Assembly (NCBI GenBank): GCA_002503825.1
Contig: DASP01000007.1
Location: 1-64,000, forward strand
Direction of reading: 5' to 3'
Length of the DNA: 64,000 nt
Source of the DNA: Methanoregulaceae archaeon UBA467
Lineage (GTDB): Archaea > Halobacteriota > Methanomicrobia > Methanomicrobiales > Methanospirillaceae
Positions 36,050-44,520 of the stretch are shown in pieces. The first letter of the stretch is position 1. Each line of letters begins with the position of its first letter. The notes under the pieces were generated by a model. It saw nothing but the letters and a program-made list of their open reading frames with translations, made no database searches and was not told the origin of the DNA. The position numbers and the translations under genes are program-made.

Positions 36050-37745
36050 GAAGGGCATATTCTGGAGGTTGCTTCACACATCGGAACGGGTAAAAATCGG
36101 GCTTTATTTTTTACTCTTCTTTGTCCAGATAGTCGCATATACTGCCCTTTTTCACTATGCGTACCCGATTCTTGAAAATAAACCGATATCATGGCCCACC
36201 GCAGTCCTCTTTGTACTTGAAACGGTAACCACCACGGGCTATGGAGAACTCCTGCCGTTTACCAACCAGATCACGATTGTCATTGCAATTATAATGATGG
36301 TCACAGGGATCATCCTGATCTTCATGATTATTCCGCTCCTCCTCATTCCATATTTAAGCTCAATGCTTCATACCACGGCACCACGGAGGACCCCGCACGA
36401 ACTTGAGAGGCACGTTGTCATAGTCGGCCACGGGGAGCTGACAAAATCGCTTATCGAAAGCCTGATGATATCTGATTTAAGCCTGCTGATGGTTGTGGAC
36501 GATGACCAGACTGCAAAATCGTTTGCACAACGGTTCGGTAAAAGGGCATATGTTATCTGGGGGGATTATGCAAACCCGGTAACATGGCAGCATGCATGGA
36601 TAAAGAACGCCAGCCATGTTATCGTATGCGAGGATGAACGGACGACCGCAATGATCATCCTCGGGATTCGCGAGATGACCACGGCACATGTCATTGCCGT
36701 CGTGGATAAACTCTCTTTTGACCGGTACCTCAAGTATGCCGGTGCTGAGTATGTCCTCTCCCCCAAGCATATTACAGGACAGATCCTTGCACGCCATGCC
36801 GGCCTGAGTTCCCATACAAGCAAAGTCCTTGAAGAAACGGTATACGAAACGACCCATGCCGGTGCGGTTTCGGATCCTGACAGGAAAATCAGGTTCCTTC
36901 ATATCCCAATCATCTCTTGTTCACCGGCAGCCGGAAAAACATTAAAAGAGCTCTCGCTCTTCAGCAGGTACGGCGTTGATGTCCTCTTCCTGTCCCGCCT
37001 CGGTCATTTCCAGTATAACCCGTCGGGCGAGGAAGTACTGGACACCTCGACGATGCTCTTTCTCGTCGGAAACATGACAATGATAAAGGAGATGATGGAA
37101 AGGGAGTTTTTAAAAGAAGAGTGTGATACCACACTCGCAATTATTGCAGGATACGGGGATGTTGGATCAGCGGCATACTCCGAATTCACCAGTCTTGGTA
37201 TCGATTGTATTGTCATCGATAAAAAACCGCACCCGGTCAGCGAGGTTGTAGGGAATGCAGAGGACGAAATGATCCTCCGGCAGGCACATGTCGAGGATGC
37301 CAGGATTTGTGTGGTTGCCCTGAATGACGATGACCTGAACATATTCACCACGCTGATGGCACGTAACCTTAATCCCTCGCTCCGGATACTGGCCCGTGCA
37401 AACGAAGCAGTGTCGGTTGACAAACTCTACCGGGCAGGTGCCGACTATGTTGCCCTGCTCCCGACAATCGGCGGGCAGGTCATCGCAGGAGTCGTGCTCT
37501 CTGATATTGTCCATATCATCCTTGATCTTCCAAACGGACAGAAGGTCGTCAGGAAAAGAACGATAAATACCACTCCGAAAAATGTGGATTGGATCGAACG
37601 GAAGAGCGGCGTCCGGGTAATCGGGATCGAAGGATATACCCGGTCCCTGGTGCGTCCGCCACCGGATACAGAACTGATGGAGGGGGATTCCCTTCTGGTG
37701 ACCGGTGACGCCGTCCAATTGAAAAAGTTTATCCGCCTTGTATAA
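36036..37745 (+). CDS. Potassium channel with two RCK (TrkA-N/C) units
   Basis: 569 residues starting with GTG 36036 (GAGGTGAAAC before it). N-terminal membrane part: helix ~17-40, pore with selectivity sequence TTTGYGELLPF (~65-75), helix ~80-105. Then RCK-N domain 1 (HVVIVGHGELTKSL, ~122), TrkA-C 1 (~255-325), RCK-N domain 2 (AIIAGYGDVGSAAYSEF, ~350) and TrkA-C 2 (~480-569). It resembles MthK/TrkA-type channels gated by ligand or NAD(H), but with a duplicated RCK in one chain. Between the thiolase and nadE, likely co-transcribed. Confidence 0.9.
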   Translation: MIQDKKGIFWRLLHTSERVKIGLYFLLFFVQIVAYTALFHYAYPILENKPISWPTAVLFVLETVTTTGYGELLPFTNQITIVIAIIMMVTGIILIFMIIPLLLIPYLSSMLHTTAPRRTPHELERHVVIVGHGELTKSLIESLMISDLSLLMVVDDDQTAKSFAQRFGKRAYVIWGDYANPVTWQHAWIKNASHVIVCEDERTTAMIILGIREMTTAHVIAVVDKLSFDRYLKYAGAEYVLSPKHITGQILARHAGLSSHTSKVLEETVYETTHAGAVSDPDRKIRFLHIPIISCSPAAGKTLKELSLFSRYGVDVLFLSRLGHFQYNPSGEEVLDTSTMLFLVGNMTMIKEMMEREFLKEECDTTLAIIAGYGDVGSAAYSEFTSLGIDCIVIDKKPHPVSEVVGNAEDEMILRQAHVEDARICVVALNDDDLNIFTTLMARNLNPSLRILARANEAVSVDKLYRAGADYVALLPTIGGQVIAGVVLSDIVHIILDLPNGQKVVRKRTINTTPKNVDWIERKSGVRVIGIEGYTRSLVRPPPDTELMEGDSLLVTGDAVQLKKFIRLV

Positions 37746-37770
37746 GATGGTGAATTAAGGAGGAATAACC

Positions 37771-38517
37771 ATGGAAGGAGACAGGGGTTGTGCACTGGGC
37801 AGGATAGAGCAGATGATCCGTTATGCTCACTGGAACAGTCAGGGGAGAGGTATCGTGATCGGAATCAGCGGGGGAGTTGATTCAGCTGTTGCCGCGGCGT
37901 TCTGCTGCAGGGCAGTCGGCCCAGAAAAGGTGCTCGGGATTACTCTTCCCGCATCCGTAACCCGGCAGGAAGACATGGATGACGCAGAAAATCTCTCTAA
38001 CGTTCTTGGAATCACACATATGGTGATAAATATTGACCCAATTCTCGAGGGATACCGGACACTTCCCGGATATACCGACACCCCATACCTTTCCGGAAAC
38101 CTGATGGCCCGCACAAGGATGGCGGTGCTCTATTATTATGCCAACAAAGATAACCGCCTCGTATGCGGGACCTCAAACCGCACCGAGTACCTCCTTGGGT
38201 ACTGCACGAAATTTGGTGATAATGCAAGTGATATCCAGCCGCTTCTTCACCTCTACAAGACTGAAATCTTTGACATCGCACCTGACCTGGGTATCCCTGA
38301 TGCCATTATCCGTAAACCCCCGTCTGCGGGCCTCTGGCAGGGCCAGAGCGACGAGAGCGAGATCGGGCTCTCCTATCCTGATATCGATGCCGCACTGACA
38401 GCCCTTGAAAAGAACAGGTGGCAGGCAACAACTCCGGTCCAGGAAAAAGTGCTTCAAATGGTGAAAAAAAGCGAGCATAAAAGAATATCAGCTCCAAATC
38501 TTTATTCCGGGATCTAA
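37771..38517 (+). CDS. nadE: NAD+ synthetase
   Basis: 248 residues, ammonia-dependent type without a glutaminase domain. PP-loop ATP pyrophosphatase motif GISGGVDSAVAAAF (~residues 31-44), plus GTSNRTEYLLGYCTKFGD and KPPSAGLWQGQSDESEIG. It makes NAD+ from nicotinate adenine dinucleotide. Ideal AAGGAGGAATAACC ribosome binding site, 25 bases after the K+ channel gene. Its 3' end overlaps the convergent pgi by 4 bases. Confidence 0.95.
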   Translation: MEGDRGCALGRIEQMIRYAHWNSQGRGIVIGISGGVDSAVAAAFCCRAVGPEKVLGITLPASVTRQEDMDDAENLSNVLGITHMVINIDPILEGYRTLPGYTDTPYLSGNLMARTRMAVLYYYANKDNRLVCGTSNRTEYLLGYCTKFGDNASDIQPLLHLYKTEIFDIAPDLGIPDAIIRKPPSAGLWQGQSDESEIGLSYPDIDAALTALEKNRWQATTPVQEKVLQMVKKSEHKRISAPNLYSGI

Positions 38518-39200
38518 ATGGCCAGGTTGTAATCCTGCGGCTCATTCAGGAATGATAACCCCACCCACCTTTTTTCCACCAGTTCATACAGGGACCCGGG
38601 GACCCCCAGATTTTTCACTGTCTCTTTTGCAGGTATTTTCCGTATCCCGGGAATATCAGGATAACAGCCATTTTTTTCAAATATATCCGTTTCTGTTTCG
38701 TAATATGCTGCGCCCTGCATTTTTTCATAAGGGCCGTATATGCTCGTAAACTCATCTGATACAATGTTCGCCATTACAAGATCATCCTTTCCCGGATTGA
38801 TTGTTACATGACCATAAAAGGGCGGTATCAGCACCAGATCGCCTTTGCCGGCTTCAACAAGGACTATATCAGTTAAATCCTCTTTTTGCAGCAGGTAATG
38901 GGCATTTCCTTCCAGTACCTCGTAGAGTTCGGGATATCCTGCACCGGCACTGTTTTCCGGGTGGTAATGGCCCTTGGTCTTTACCAGTTCGCCGCAGATT
39001 ATGCGTGGTGGAATAACCGTGATATCATATCGTAACTTCTTTGCAGTAAGCCACCGGCGGTCTTTATCAGACCTGGCCAGGGCCCTGTACATAAAATAGA
39101 GCGGAGAAGTGCATGTGCAGGAAGGATCTTTCAGCACACTTCTCATATCATCAATGTTCCGCACATCAGGTTCTGGCAGAACTCCATTCCAGACTGGCAT
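38514..39200 (-). CDS. pgi: Archaeal cupin-type glucose-6-phosphate isomerase
   Basis: 228 residues. Cupin metal-binding motif TKGHYHPENSAGAGYPELYE (~82-101; His, His and Glu ligands) and second cupin motif YGHVTINPG (~136-144). This metal-dependent enzyme is unrelated to classical PGI and interconverts glucose-6-P and fructose-6-P in archaeal gluconeogenesis. Its start overlaps the stop of the S-layer-like gene by one base, so the two are co-transcribed. Confidence 0.92.
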   Translation of the reverse strand: MPVWNGVLPEPDVRNIDDMRSVLKDPSCTCTSPLYFMYRALARSDKDRRWLTAKKLRYDITVIPPRIICGELVKTKGHYHPENSAGAGYPELYEVLEGNAHYLLQKEDLTDIVLVEAGKGDLVLIPPFYGHVTINPGKDDLVMANIVSDEFTSIYGPYEKMQGAAYYETETDIFEKNGCYPDIPGIRKIPAKETVKNLGVPGSLYELVEKRWVGLSFLNEPQDYNLAI

Positions 39201-40480
39201 TACTTCTTTTTTCTCTTTATAAATACATAATACCCTGCGCCACAGATAACCGCGATAATAACCACGATCACGATTGGATTGGTATATACAGGCCCTGATC
39301 CGGCCTCAACCGTCACCCTGACTTTCATGGTGTCCGATATCTGGCTGTTATCAAGTGCATCCCTGTACCGGATCTCTGAATCAAGACCATATTCCTTTGG
39401 AGTGGCAGAACTGTCCACACTGACTTCATATCGTGCCGTAACCGTCTGCCCGGGGGCGAGGTCGCCGAGATACGCGGTATCGTCATTGCTGGTAAACGGG
39501 TCGACGGCACTGATTCTTGCCTGGGCGTTATATGCCGTGGCATCACCGGTATTCCTGTATTCAACCTCTATTACTTTTTTCTGGCCGGGACTCAATGTTC
39601 CGTGTTCTGATGCGACCTCGAACCTGATCTTCCCTCCGACAGGTATTCCGACGGTGGCCGGGTCTGATGTCTGCGTATCTCCTTCCTGGTTCCTGTATAC
39701 GACACACACATCCAGCGGGTAGGTCTGACTGGTGGCGTCACGCGAGACCGATACCTTGAACCTGCAGTCTACGGACCCGTTTCGCGGGAAGTCTCCGATA
39801 TATACGCTGCTGTCCGTCGGGATGAGCGGACTGTTCCCGTTCCTCGATATCTTGATTATTGCGGATTCTGCATCTTCGTACCCTGCATTGCGGAGTTTTA
39901 ATGTGACATATCCCTCGTTTCCAACATTCAGGTGTTCGGGCGTGGCGGAAATGACCTCGAGGTAAACCCTGGACCGGACCTTAACGGGAAGACCGATTGT
40001 TTCGTCATTATTCTTGTAAATATAGGTAATACTGTCCTGGCCCTGCTGTTCGGCAGAGCTTAAGTAGGTATACCTGACGTGAAGCGGCAGATTGTAGGCT
40101 CCAGCCTGCGCATTTGAATTCACTTTTGCAGCGAACGAGACCTGGACACTCTTCCCACCCGGTATATCCCCGATCATCTGGGGGTCTGACTTGATTACAA
40201 TCGGGGCATCGCCTGCTTCGAGGCCAACCGTGACCAGTTTTGCGGTATTTGGGAGATCATCCCTCTCCACGATACCGGACTGGACGAATTTTATATCGAT
40301 CAGGCCCTTGTTTTCGATTTTTACGTTAATTGTGACATCGTTTCCCGGTGAGAACTCATTGGATCCCGATATCGATGCCGTTAGATCGGGCCCGCCTGAC
40401 ATGTATTTTGTCCCTGCCATGGCCGGGACGCAGAGGACGCACAAAAAAACGGTTAAAATTACGAATTGCCGCATCTCCAT
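39200..40480 (-). CDS. S-layer-like (COG1361) surface protein with C-terminal membrane anchor
   Basis: 426 residues. Signal peptide 1-22 (ends PAMAG). Three CARDB/COG1361 immunoglobulin-like repeats (~28-150, 155-275, 280-395; each contains patterns like VTINVKIENKG, GYVTLKLRNAGYEDAESAII, VIEVEYRNTGDATAYNA). C-terminal transmembrane helix ~398-420 followed by KRKKK. Anchored outside the membrane, structural or adhesive. Co-transcribed with pgi. Divergent from a TrmB-type regulator, with a 20-base palindrome at its likely transcription start. Confidence 0.85.
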   Translation of the reverse strand: MEMRQFVILTVFLCVLCVPAMAGTKYMSGGPDLTASISGSNEFSPGNDVTINVKIENKGLIDIKFVQSGIVERDDLPNTAKLVTVGLEAGDAPIVIKSDPQMIGDIPGGKSVQVSFAAKVNSNAQAGAYNLPLHVRYTYLSSAEQQGQDSITYIYKNNDETIGLPVKVRSRVYLEVISATPEHLNVGNEGYVTLKLRNAGYEDAESAIIKISRNGNSPLIPTDSSVYIGDFPRNGSVDCRFKVSVSRDATSQTYPLDVCVVYRNQEGDTQTSDPATVGIPVGGKIRFEVASEHGTLSPGQKKVIEVEYRNTGDATAYNAQARISAVDPFTSNDDTAYLGDLAPGQTVTARYEVSVDSSATPKEYGLDSEIRYRDALDNSQISDTMKVRVTVEAGSGPVYTNPIVIVVIIAVICGAGYYVFIKRKKK

Positions 40481-40492
40481 ATGAAATCACGT

Positions 40493-40512
40493 GTTGTTAT
40501 TGTTATAACAAC
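40493..40512. promoter_or_regulatory. Palindromic candidate operator between S-layer gene and TrmB regulator
   Basis: GTTGTTAT-TGTT-ATAACAAC: perfect 8-base inverted repeat with 4-base centre. It lies 13 bases before the S-layer gene start, near its predicted transcription start (~40507), and 32 bases before the regulator ATG. Such a position fits a repressor site; the divergent TrmB protein is the likely binder. Confidence 0.55.
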
Positions 40513-40525
40513 ATTTATTATTCTA

Positions 40526-40538
40526 CCATATATATAAG
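40526..40538 (-). promoter_or_regulatory. TATA box for the S-layer-like gene
   Basis: On the minus strand, CTTATATATATGG centred ~52 bases before the ATG at 40480, predicting transcription start near 40507. It is too close to the ATG at 40545 to serve the divergent regulator. Confidence 0.55.
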
Positions 40539-40544
40539 TGATTG

Positions 40545-41318
40545 ATGTCAGAATCCCCGGAAAACATCCTTATTCTCGCAGAATCTCTCAAATCTCTTGG
40601 TCTCACCAAATACGAGGCCCTTGTTTATATCGCTCTCCTGAAGGTATCCGGAGCGACTGCGACCGAGATACACGAGATATCCGGGGTGCCACGCGCATCG
40701 GTCTACCCGGTGCTGGACCGCCTTTTACAGAAAAACCTTGTCGCAGTCTCACATACTACCCCGAAACGCTTCGCGTCCGTACCACCCGATGAAGGAATCG
40801 AAAACCTGCTCAAATCCATCGAATCTGATGCAGAGGGTGCGAGAAAAGTACTGAATACAATATTCCATGACCGCAACCGCCTGCAGAAAGGCGAACAGGA
40901 ACTGATATGGAGTATATACGGGAATGAAAATATCAGTACCAGGATCCTTGACCTCATCAGTAATGCACAGTCATCCATCAGGATCATCTTTTACTGGGCA
41001 CTTGTAAATGATGAAATTAAAGACATGTTAATCGGGGTAAGTTCGCGTGTCCTGGTTGAGATCGTAACTGACCACTGGGAAGGAGATATTCCCTCCAATA
41101 TCCGTCTTTTTTTACATGTCCCTCCACCGGGTCACAATATCGGTAAAAAATGCAGTGCCGGCGGGGTATTTTTAATCGATAACCAGAAAGTAATGGTGGT
41201 CATGGGGTCGGATGAAGAAGGTACAACTGCCCTTTATTCGGAATCAAAAGGATTTTTCAGGTTTTTTAGTATGTACTGGAACCTCTTTTCATCATGGGCA
41301 CGTTCAAAGACCGTATAA
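40545..41318 (+). CDS. TrmB-family transcriptional regulator
   Basis: 257 residues from ATG 40545 (an in-frame TTG at 40542 is next to it). N-terminal winged helix-turn-helix (~8-75: SLGLTKYEALVYIALLKVS, EISGVPRASVYPVLDRL), a short coiled coil (~85-110) and a C-terminal TrmB effector domain with PLD-like fold (~120-255). TrmB proteins bind palindromic sites, often controlling sugar metabolism or surface genes. Divergent from the S-layer gene and pgi; a perfect palindrome lies between them. Confidence 0.87.
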   Translation: MSESPENILILAESLKSLGLTKYEALVYIALLKVSGATATEIHEISGVPRASVYPVLDRLLQKNLVAVSHTTPKRFASVPPDEGIENLLKSIESDAEGARKVLNTIFHDRNRLQKGEQELIWSIYGNENISTRILDLISNAQSSIRIIFYWALVNDEIKDMLIGVSSRVLVEIVTDHWEGDIPSNIRLFLHVPPPGHNIGKKCSAGGVFLIDNQKVMVVMGSDEEGTTALYSESKGFFRFFSMYWNLFSSWARSKTV

Positions 41319-41324
41319 TCCTGC

Positions 41325-42089
41325 CTAGTAGTCAAGGATCTCGGTCATCGTCTTCACATCCATCAGGCCTTTTATGGCCTGTGTCGTGACATGAATTCCC
41401 CCTTCCTTTATTGCAGCCATGGGATTCGTTCCTCCCACCGCAACAATTCCCATATACTGGGGGTCGACTTTTACTCCTAGAGCAGGGGTATTTGGAAGAC
41501 CTACATCGAGTATACCTGAAAAACTGCTTCCTGCAAGATCATCCATGACCTCCCCGATCAACGTCTCTGCTTCCATATGACACTGCCTGATATTGGCAAG
41601 GATGTTCCCGCTTCCCTTTCGCATCACATCGGTAATCGAGGTTATTTCCTGTGATATCAGGACCTGCAGCGGATCAATCGTGGTATACTCGTACATGATA
41701 ATGTGGGTAAATCTTCTCGGGATACGGCGTTCGATCTCAACGACTCCCCCCCCTATGGGATTTAACGGCACTCCTTTCCTGAGAAGTATCCCGTCAAGCG
41801 TTGAACTGCACATCGTGATTATTGCGGTATGACCGTCAGGGACACAGTATCCTGACAACTTCTCTCCTGATTTAAAAAACCGTACTAATCCGCTGACACA
41901 GATTCCTGCCCTGTAGGCGTCTTTAAATACCGAGATGGAGTATTCAAGGTCTTCATTCCTGACTATCGACATATTGTATACTACGGTGCCGGTACCTTCT
42001 CTCGGGTTATAGGTCACCTGCATCGCATAATCCTCGATCGTATTATTGACAAACTTGAGAGGGAGGTTCATTAAGTATTCTTCAATCAT
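41325..42089 (-). CDS. Stand-alone NrpR effector domain (DUF128)
   Basis: 254 residues matching the NrpR regulatory (NRD/DUF128) domain: NPREGTGTVVYNMSIV, SGYCVPDGHTAIITMCSST, GTNPMAAIKEGGIHV. In NrpR, which represses nitrogen-fixation and ammonia-assimilation genes, this domain senses 2-oxoglutarate and is preceded by a winged helix. Here the protein begins directly at the NRD domain with no DNA-binding part. It could form a complex with a separate DNA-binding subunit, as for two-protein NrpRI/NrpRII. Divergent, with starts ~42 bases apart, from an unknown gene. Confidence 0.82.
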   Translation of the reverse strand: MIEEYLMNLPLKFVNNTIEDYAMQVTYNPREGTGTVVYNMSIVRNEDLEYSISVFKDAYRAGICVSGLVRFFKSGEKLSGYCVPDGHTAIITMCSSTLDGILLRKGVPLNPIGGGVVEIERRIPRRFTHIIMYEYTTIDPLQVLISQEITSITDVMRKGSGNILANIRQCHMEAETLIGEVMDDLAGSSFSGILDVGLPNTPALGVKVDPQYMGIVAVGGTNPMAAIKEGGIHVTTQAIKGLMDVKTMTEILDY

Positions 42090-42131
42090 TTGAATAGAAA
42101 AATTGTTCTATAAGATGAAGGAAATGTATGG

Positions 42132-43106
42132 ATGATGGATGAAAAAATACGGGAAAAAGCCAAGATTGCGATGCGGGGCATTCTGCAGGCGGCAGGGTAT
42201 GATGTGGAGGAGGTTGATCCCCCGCTTGACCTCTCGGCCATGCGGGATGGAGACTGCCTGCTTATCATGTGTTCAAACACCCATGAGGAGATCGCCGAAT
42301 TTGACAGGACTAATTACAGCCTGAGGCTGGAGGACCGGGACCTCGCCTGCAATAAACTTCTTTTCACACTCGAAGAATCGGTACCTACAGAGAATTCCAT
42401 AGTGTGGGGTGTAAAAGAGTTTGTACGATACGCAGGGGAGGCTGCACTGGCCAGGGTCCTTGAACGACAACTCTCGCTGTCGTTTGTCGAATCGTCAAAA
42501 CGGGCAGCAGGTACCGCCGCAACAATAGCCGCACCTGAAATAAAGGGTTCAGAACCGGTCGAATCTTCAGGTATTACGCTTACACACCTTCCAATAAAAG
42601 TGAACCGGCAGGCTGCAGAAAAGATCGCCGGTGTACAGGGGACACCTAACCTCAGGTTCATGCCTCACTGGATGTATCATTACATCAGTTCGGGTGAGCA
42701 GACATACAAGGATCGCCGCATCCCGTTTGATTCGGAAGGCGATGGCGCAATAAACGCCATCAACGGGTTACAGGTCGAAGGGAATGTAAAAAGCGCGGTC
42801 GAAGCTGAGATCCCGCAAGGCAGTGACGTTATACAACCACACATTTCCCGCGAGGATGCGACAGAGCGGATATATAACGAATTAATCGAGCGCCTTACAC
42901 AGCGTGTCAGGATAAAGCAGGAAAAGGGCGATGCCATCTTCTATGAAGAAAAAGTCATCAAACCCGACAGGAAAAATATCAAACTTGAAATTCAGCAGAT
43001 ATACGTTCCCATATGGCAGATCCGTGGCAAAAAGATCATTGAGATTAACGGTTTTACAGGGGAGATCCTCTCCGAACCGATGGACGAGGGTGTAGAGATC
43101 CTCTAA
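42132..43106 (+). CDS. Conserved hypothetical protein, methanogen type
   Basis: 324 residues, soluble, acidic. Not recognised. N-terminal ~100 residues form an alpha/beta unit (MRDGDCLLIMCSNTHEEIAEF). A linker (~125-145) is followed by a C-terminal domain with VYVPIWQ-like strands (IYVPIWQIRGKKIIEING) and an ending FTGEILSEPMDEGVEIL, resembling a PepSY-like beta hairpin. Start ATG at 42132 or 42135. Between a stand-alone NrpR domain (divergent) and an FAD oxidoreductase 14 bases downstream, probably co-transcribed with the latter. Confidence 0.65.
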   Translation: MMDEKIREKAKIAMRGILQAAGYDVEEVDPPLDLSAMRDGDCLLIMCSNTHEEIAEFDRTNYSLRLEDRDLACNKLLFTLEESVPTENSIVWGVKEFVRYAGEAALARVLERQLSLSFVESSKRAAGTAATIAAPEIKGSEPVESSGITLTHLPIKVNRQAAEKIAGVQGTPNLRFMPHWMYHYISSGEQTYKDRRIPFDSEGDGAINAINGLQVEGNVKSAVEAEIPQGSDVIQPHISREDATERIYNELIERLTQRVRIKQEKGDAIFYEEKVIKPDRKNIKLEIQQIYVPIWQIRGKKIIEINGFTGEILSEPMDEGVEIL

Positions 43107-43120
43107 TCTTCGCGGACTCC

Positions 43121-44476
43121 ATGATCATCGTAATTGGCGGAGGCCCCGCCGGAAGAAATGCCGCGATATACCTCTCAATGGCAGGAAAAGAGGTAACCTT
43201 AGTGGAGAAGGGCGGCCTCTCGGGCATTGGCGGGCAATGCCTCCACCACGGGTGCATGATGGTGTGCGGGCTCAATGATGCCGCACGCATACTTTCGGCG
43301 GCAGGAATGTTTGCAGAGAGGGGCATATTTGCCAACGACCCGGTTATCCGGTACCCACAGCTCATCTCCTCGCTTGCAGAAATCCAGGTGAAAATTGCGA
43401 AGGTTCTTGATAAAGAAACGCGGGATGCCGGAGTTTCTGTCATATATGGCAGCGAAGGCCGCTGTGAGGGCAGGATGGTTTATATCGGCAATAAGGAGCA
43501 CGAGGCTGATGCCGTAATTTGTGCCACGGGGTCGCACCTTTCAATCCCGGATATTCCCGGAACAGATCTGGACGGGGTCATCACGCCCCATACGCTCCCA
43601 TCCTTGCGCGAGCTCCCGTCGCGGCTCGTTATCGTGGGAGGCGGCATTATGGCTGCAGAATTTGCGTTCATATTCGATGCGTTCGGCTGCGAGGTCCACC
43701 TCCTTTCCCGGAGTGCTTTTCTTAAAAATATTGACCGGAATATGCGGGATATCGCCATTAAAGAACTTTCGGGAGTCAGGATATATGATTACTGCACCAC
43801 CAGTGAAATCAACGGAAACGGGCGGGTGGAATCGGTCAGCGGGGTTTATTCCAAAGAGGAAATCAAAATAGAATGTGATGCCGTTCTTCTCGCGACAGGA
43901 CTGGTCCCCAGTTCAGGGACGCTGAATGGTTTTAAGAAGGGGCCGGACGGCAGGATTATCGTCGACAGGAGGATGGAAACAAGTGTTCCGGGAGTCTATG
44001 CCTGCGGAGACCTGACCGGTTCCCCATGCCTCACGCCTGTCGCAAGAAAGGAGGGAATTATTGCTGCACGCAATATTCTCGGTGAGGATGTAACGATGGA
44101 CTATGATGTTATTCCACAGTCGATGAACCTTTTCAGCGAGTTTTCATTTGTCTCACGGGATGCCCCGGAATCTATCTCCGTTGCCATGCCCGGACCTGCA
44201 GGACCGGGTACATTCTGGTCGGTTCCCCAATCCATGACTGGGATGGGAAGAGTCTTTTTCAACCCTGCGGACGGGAAGGTCACGGGTGTCCAGTCCGTCG
44301 CTCCTGCCGGTGGAATCCTTACCGCGTACCATACATTCCTGATCGAAAATGGCTCCCGTGTGCAGGATTTTGACTCTTTTATGGAAATCCATCCCATGAC
44401 CGACGCACTCTACCCGCTGATGAAATATGCGTCCGTGGGTATTAAATCAGGAAAATATTCGAAGGAGAGAGATTGA
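43121..44476 (+). CDS. FAD-dependent pyridine nucleotide-disulfide oxidoreductase
   Basis: 451 residues, dihydrolipoamide-dehydrogenase-like. FAD-binding GGGPAGRNAAIYL (~5-17), redox-active disulfide CLHHGC (~40-45), NAD-binding GGGIMAAEFAFIFDAFG (~172-188), second FAD motif GVYACGDLTGSPCLTP, and a C-terminal dimerisation domain whose end reads EIHPMTDALY, in place of the usual HAHPT-S-E active-site His-Glu pair. The substrate could be lipoamide, a thiol or CoA disulfide; no pyruvate dehydrogenase genes are near. Confidence 0.85.
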   Translation: MIIVIGGGPAGRNAAIYLSMAGKEVTLVEKGGLSGIGGQCLHHGCMMVCGLNDAARILSAAGMFAERGIFANDPVIRYPQLISSLAEIQVKIAKVLDKETRDAGVSVIYGSEGRCEGRMVYIGNKEHEADAVICATGSHLSIPDIPGTDLDGVITPHTLPSLRELPSRLVIVGGGIMAAEFAFIFDAFGCEVHLLSRSAFLKNIDRNMRDIAIKELSGVRIYDYCTTSEINGNGRVESVSGVYSKEEIKIECDAVLLATGLVPSSGTLNGFKKGPDGRIIVDRRMETSVPGVYACGDLTGSPCLTPVARKEGIIAARNILGEDVTMDYDVIPQSMNLFSEFSFVSRDAPESISVAMPGPAGPGTFWSVPQSMTGMGRVFFNPADGKVTGVQSVAPAGGILTAYHTFLIENGSRVQDFDSFMEIHPMTDALYPLMKYASVGIKSGKYSKERD

Positions 44477-44520
44477 AGGCACCCTTTTCCAAAAAAATTT
44501 CGTGTTCCTGAACATACCAG

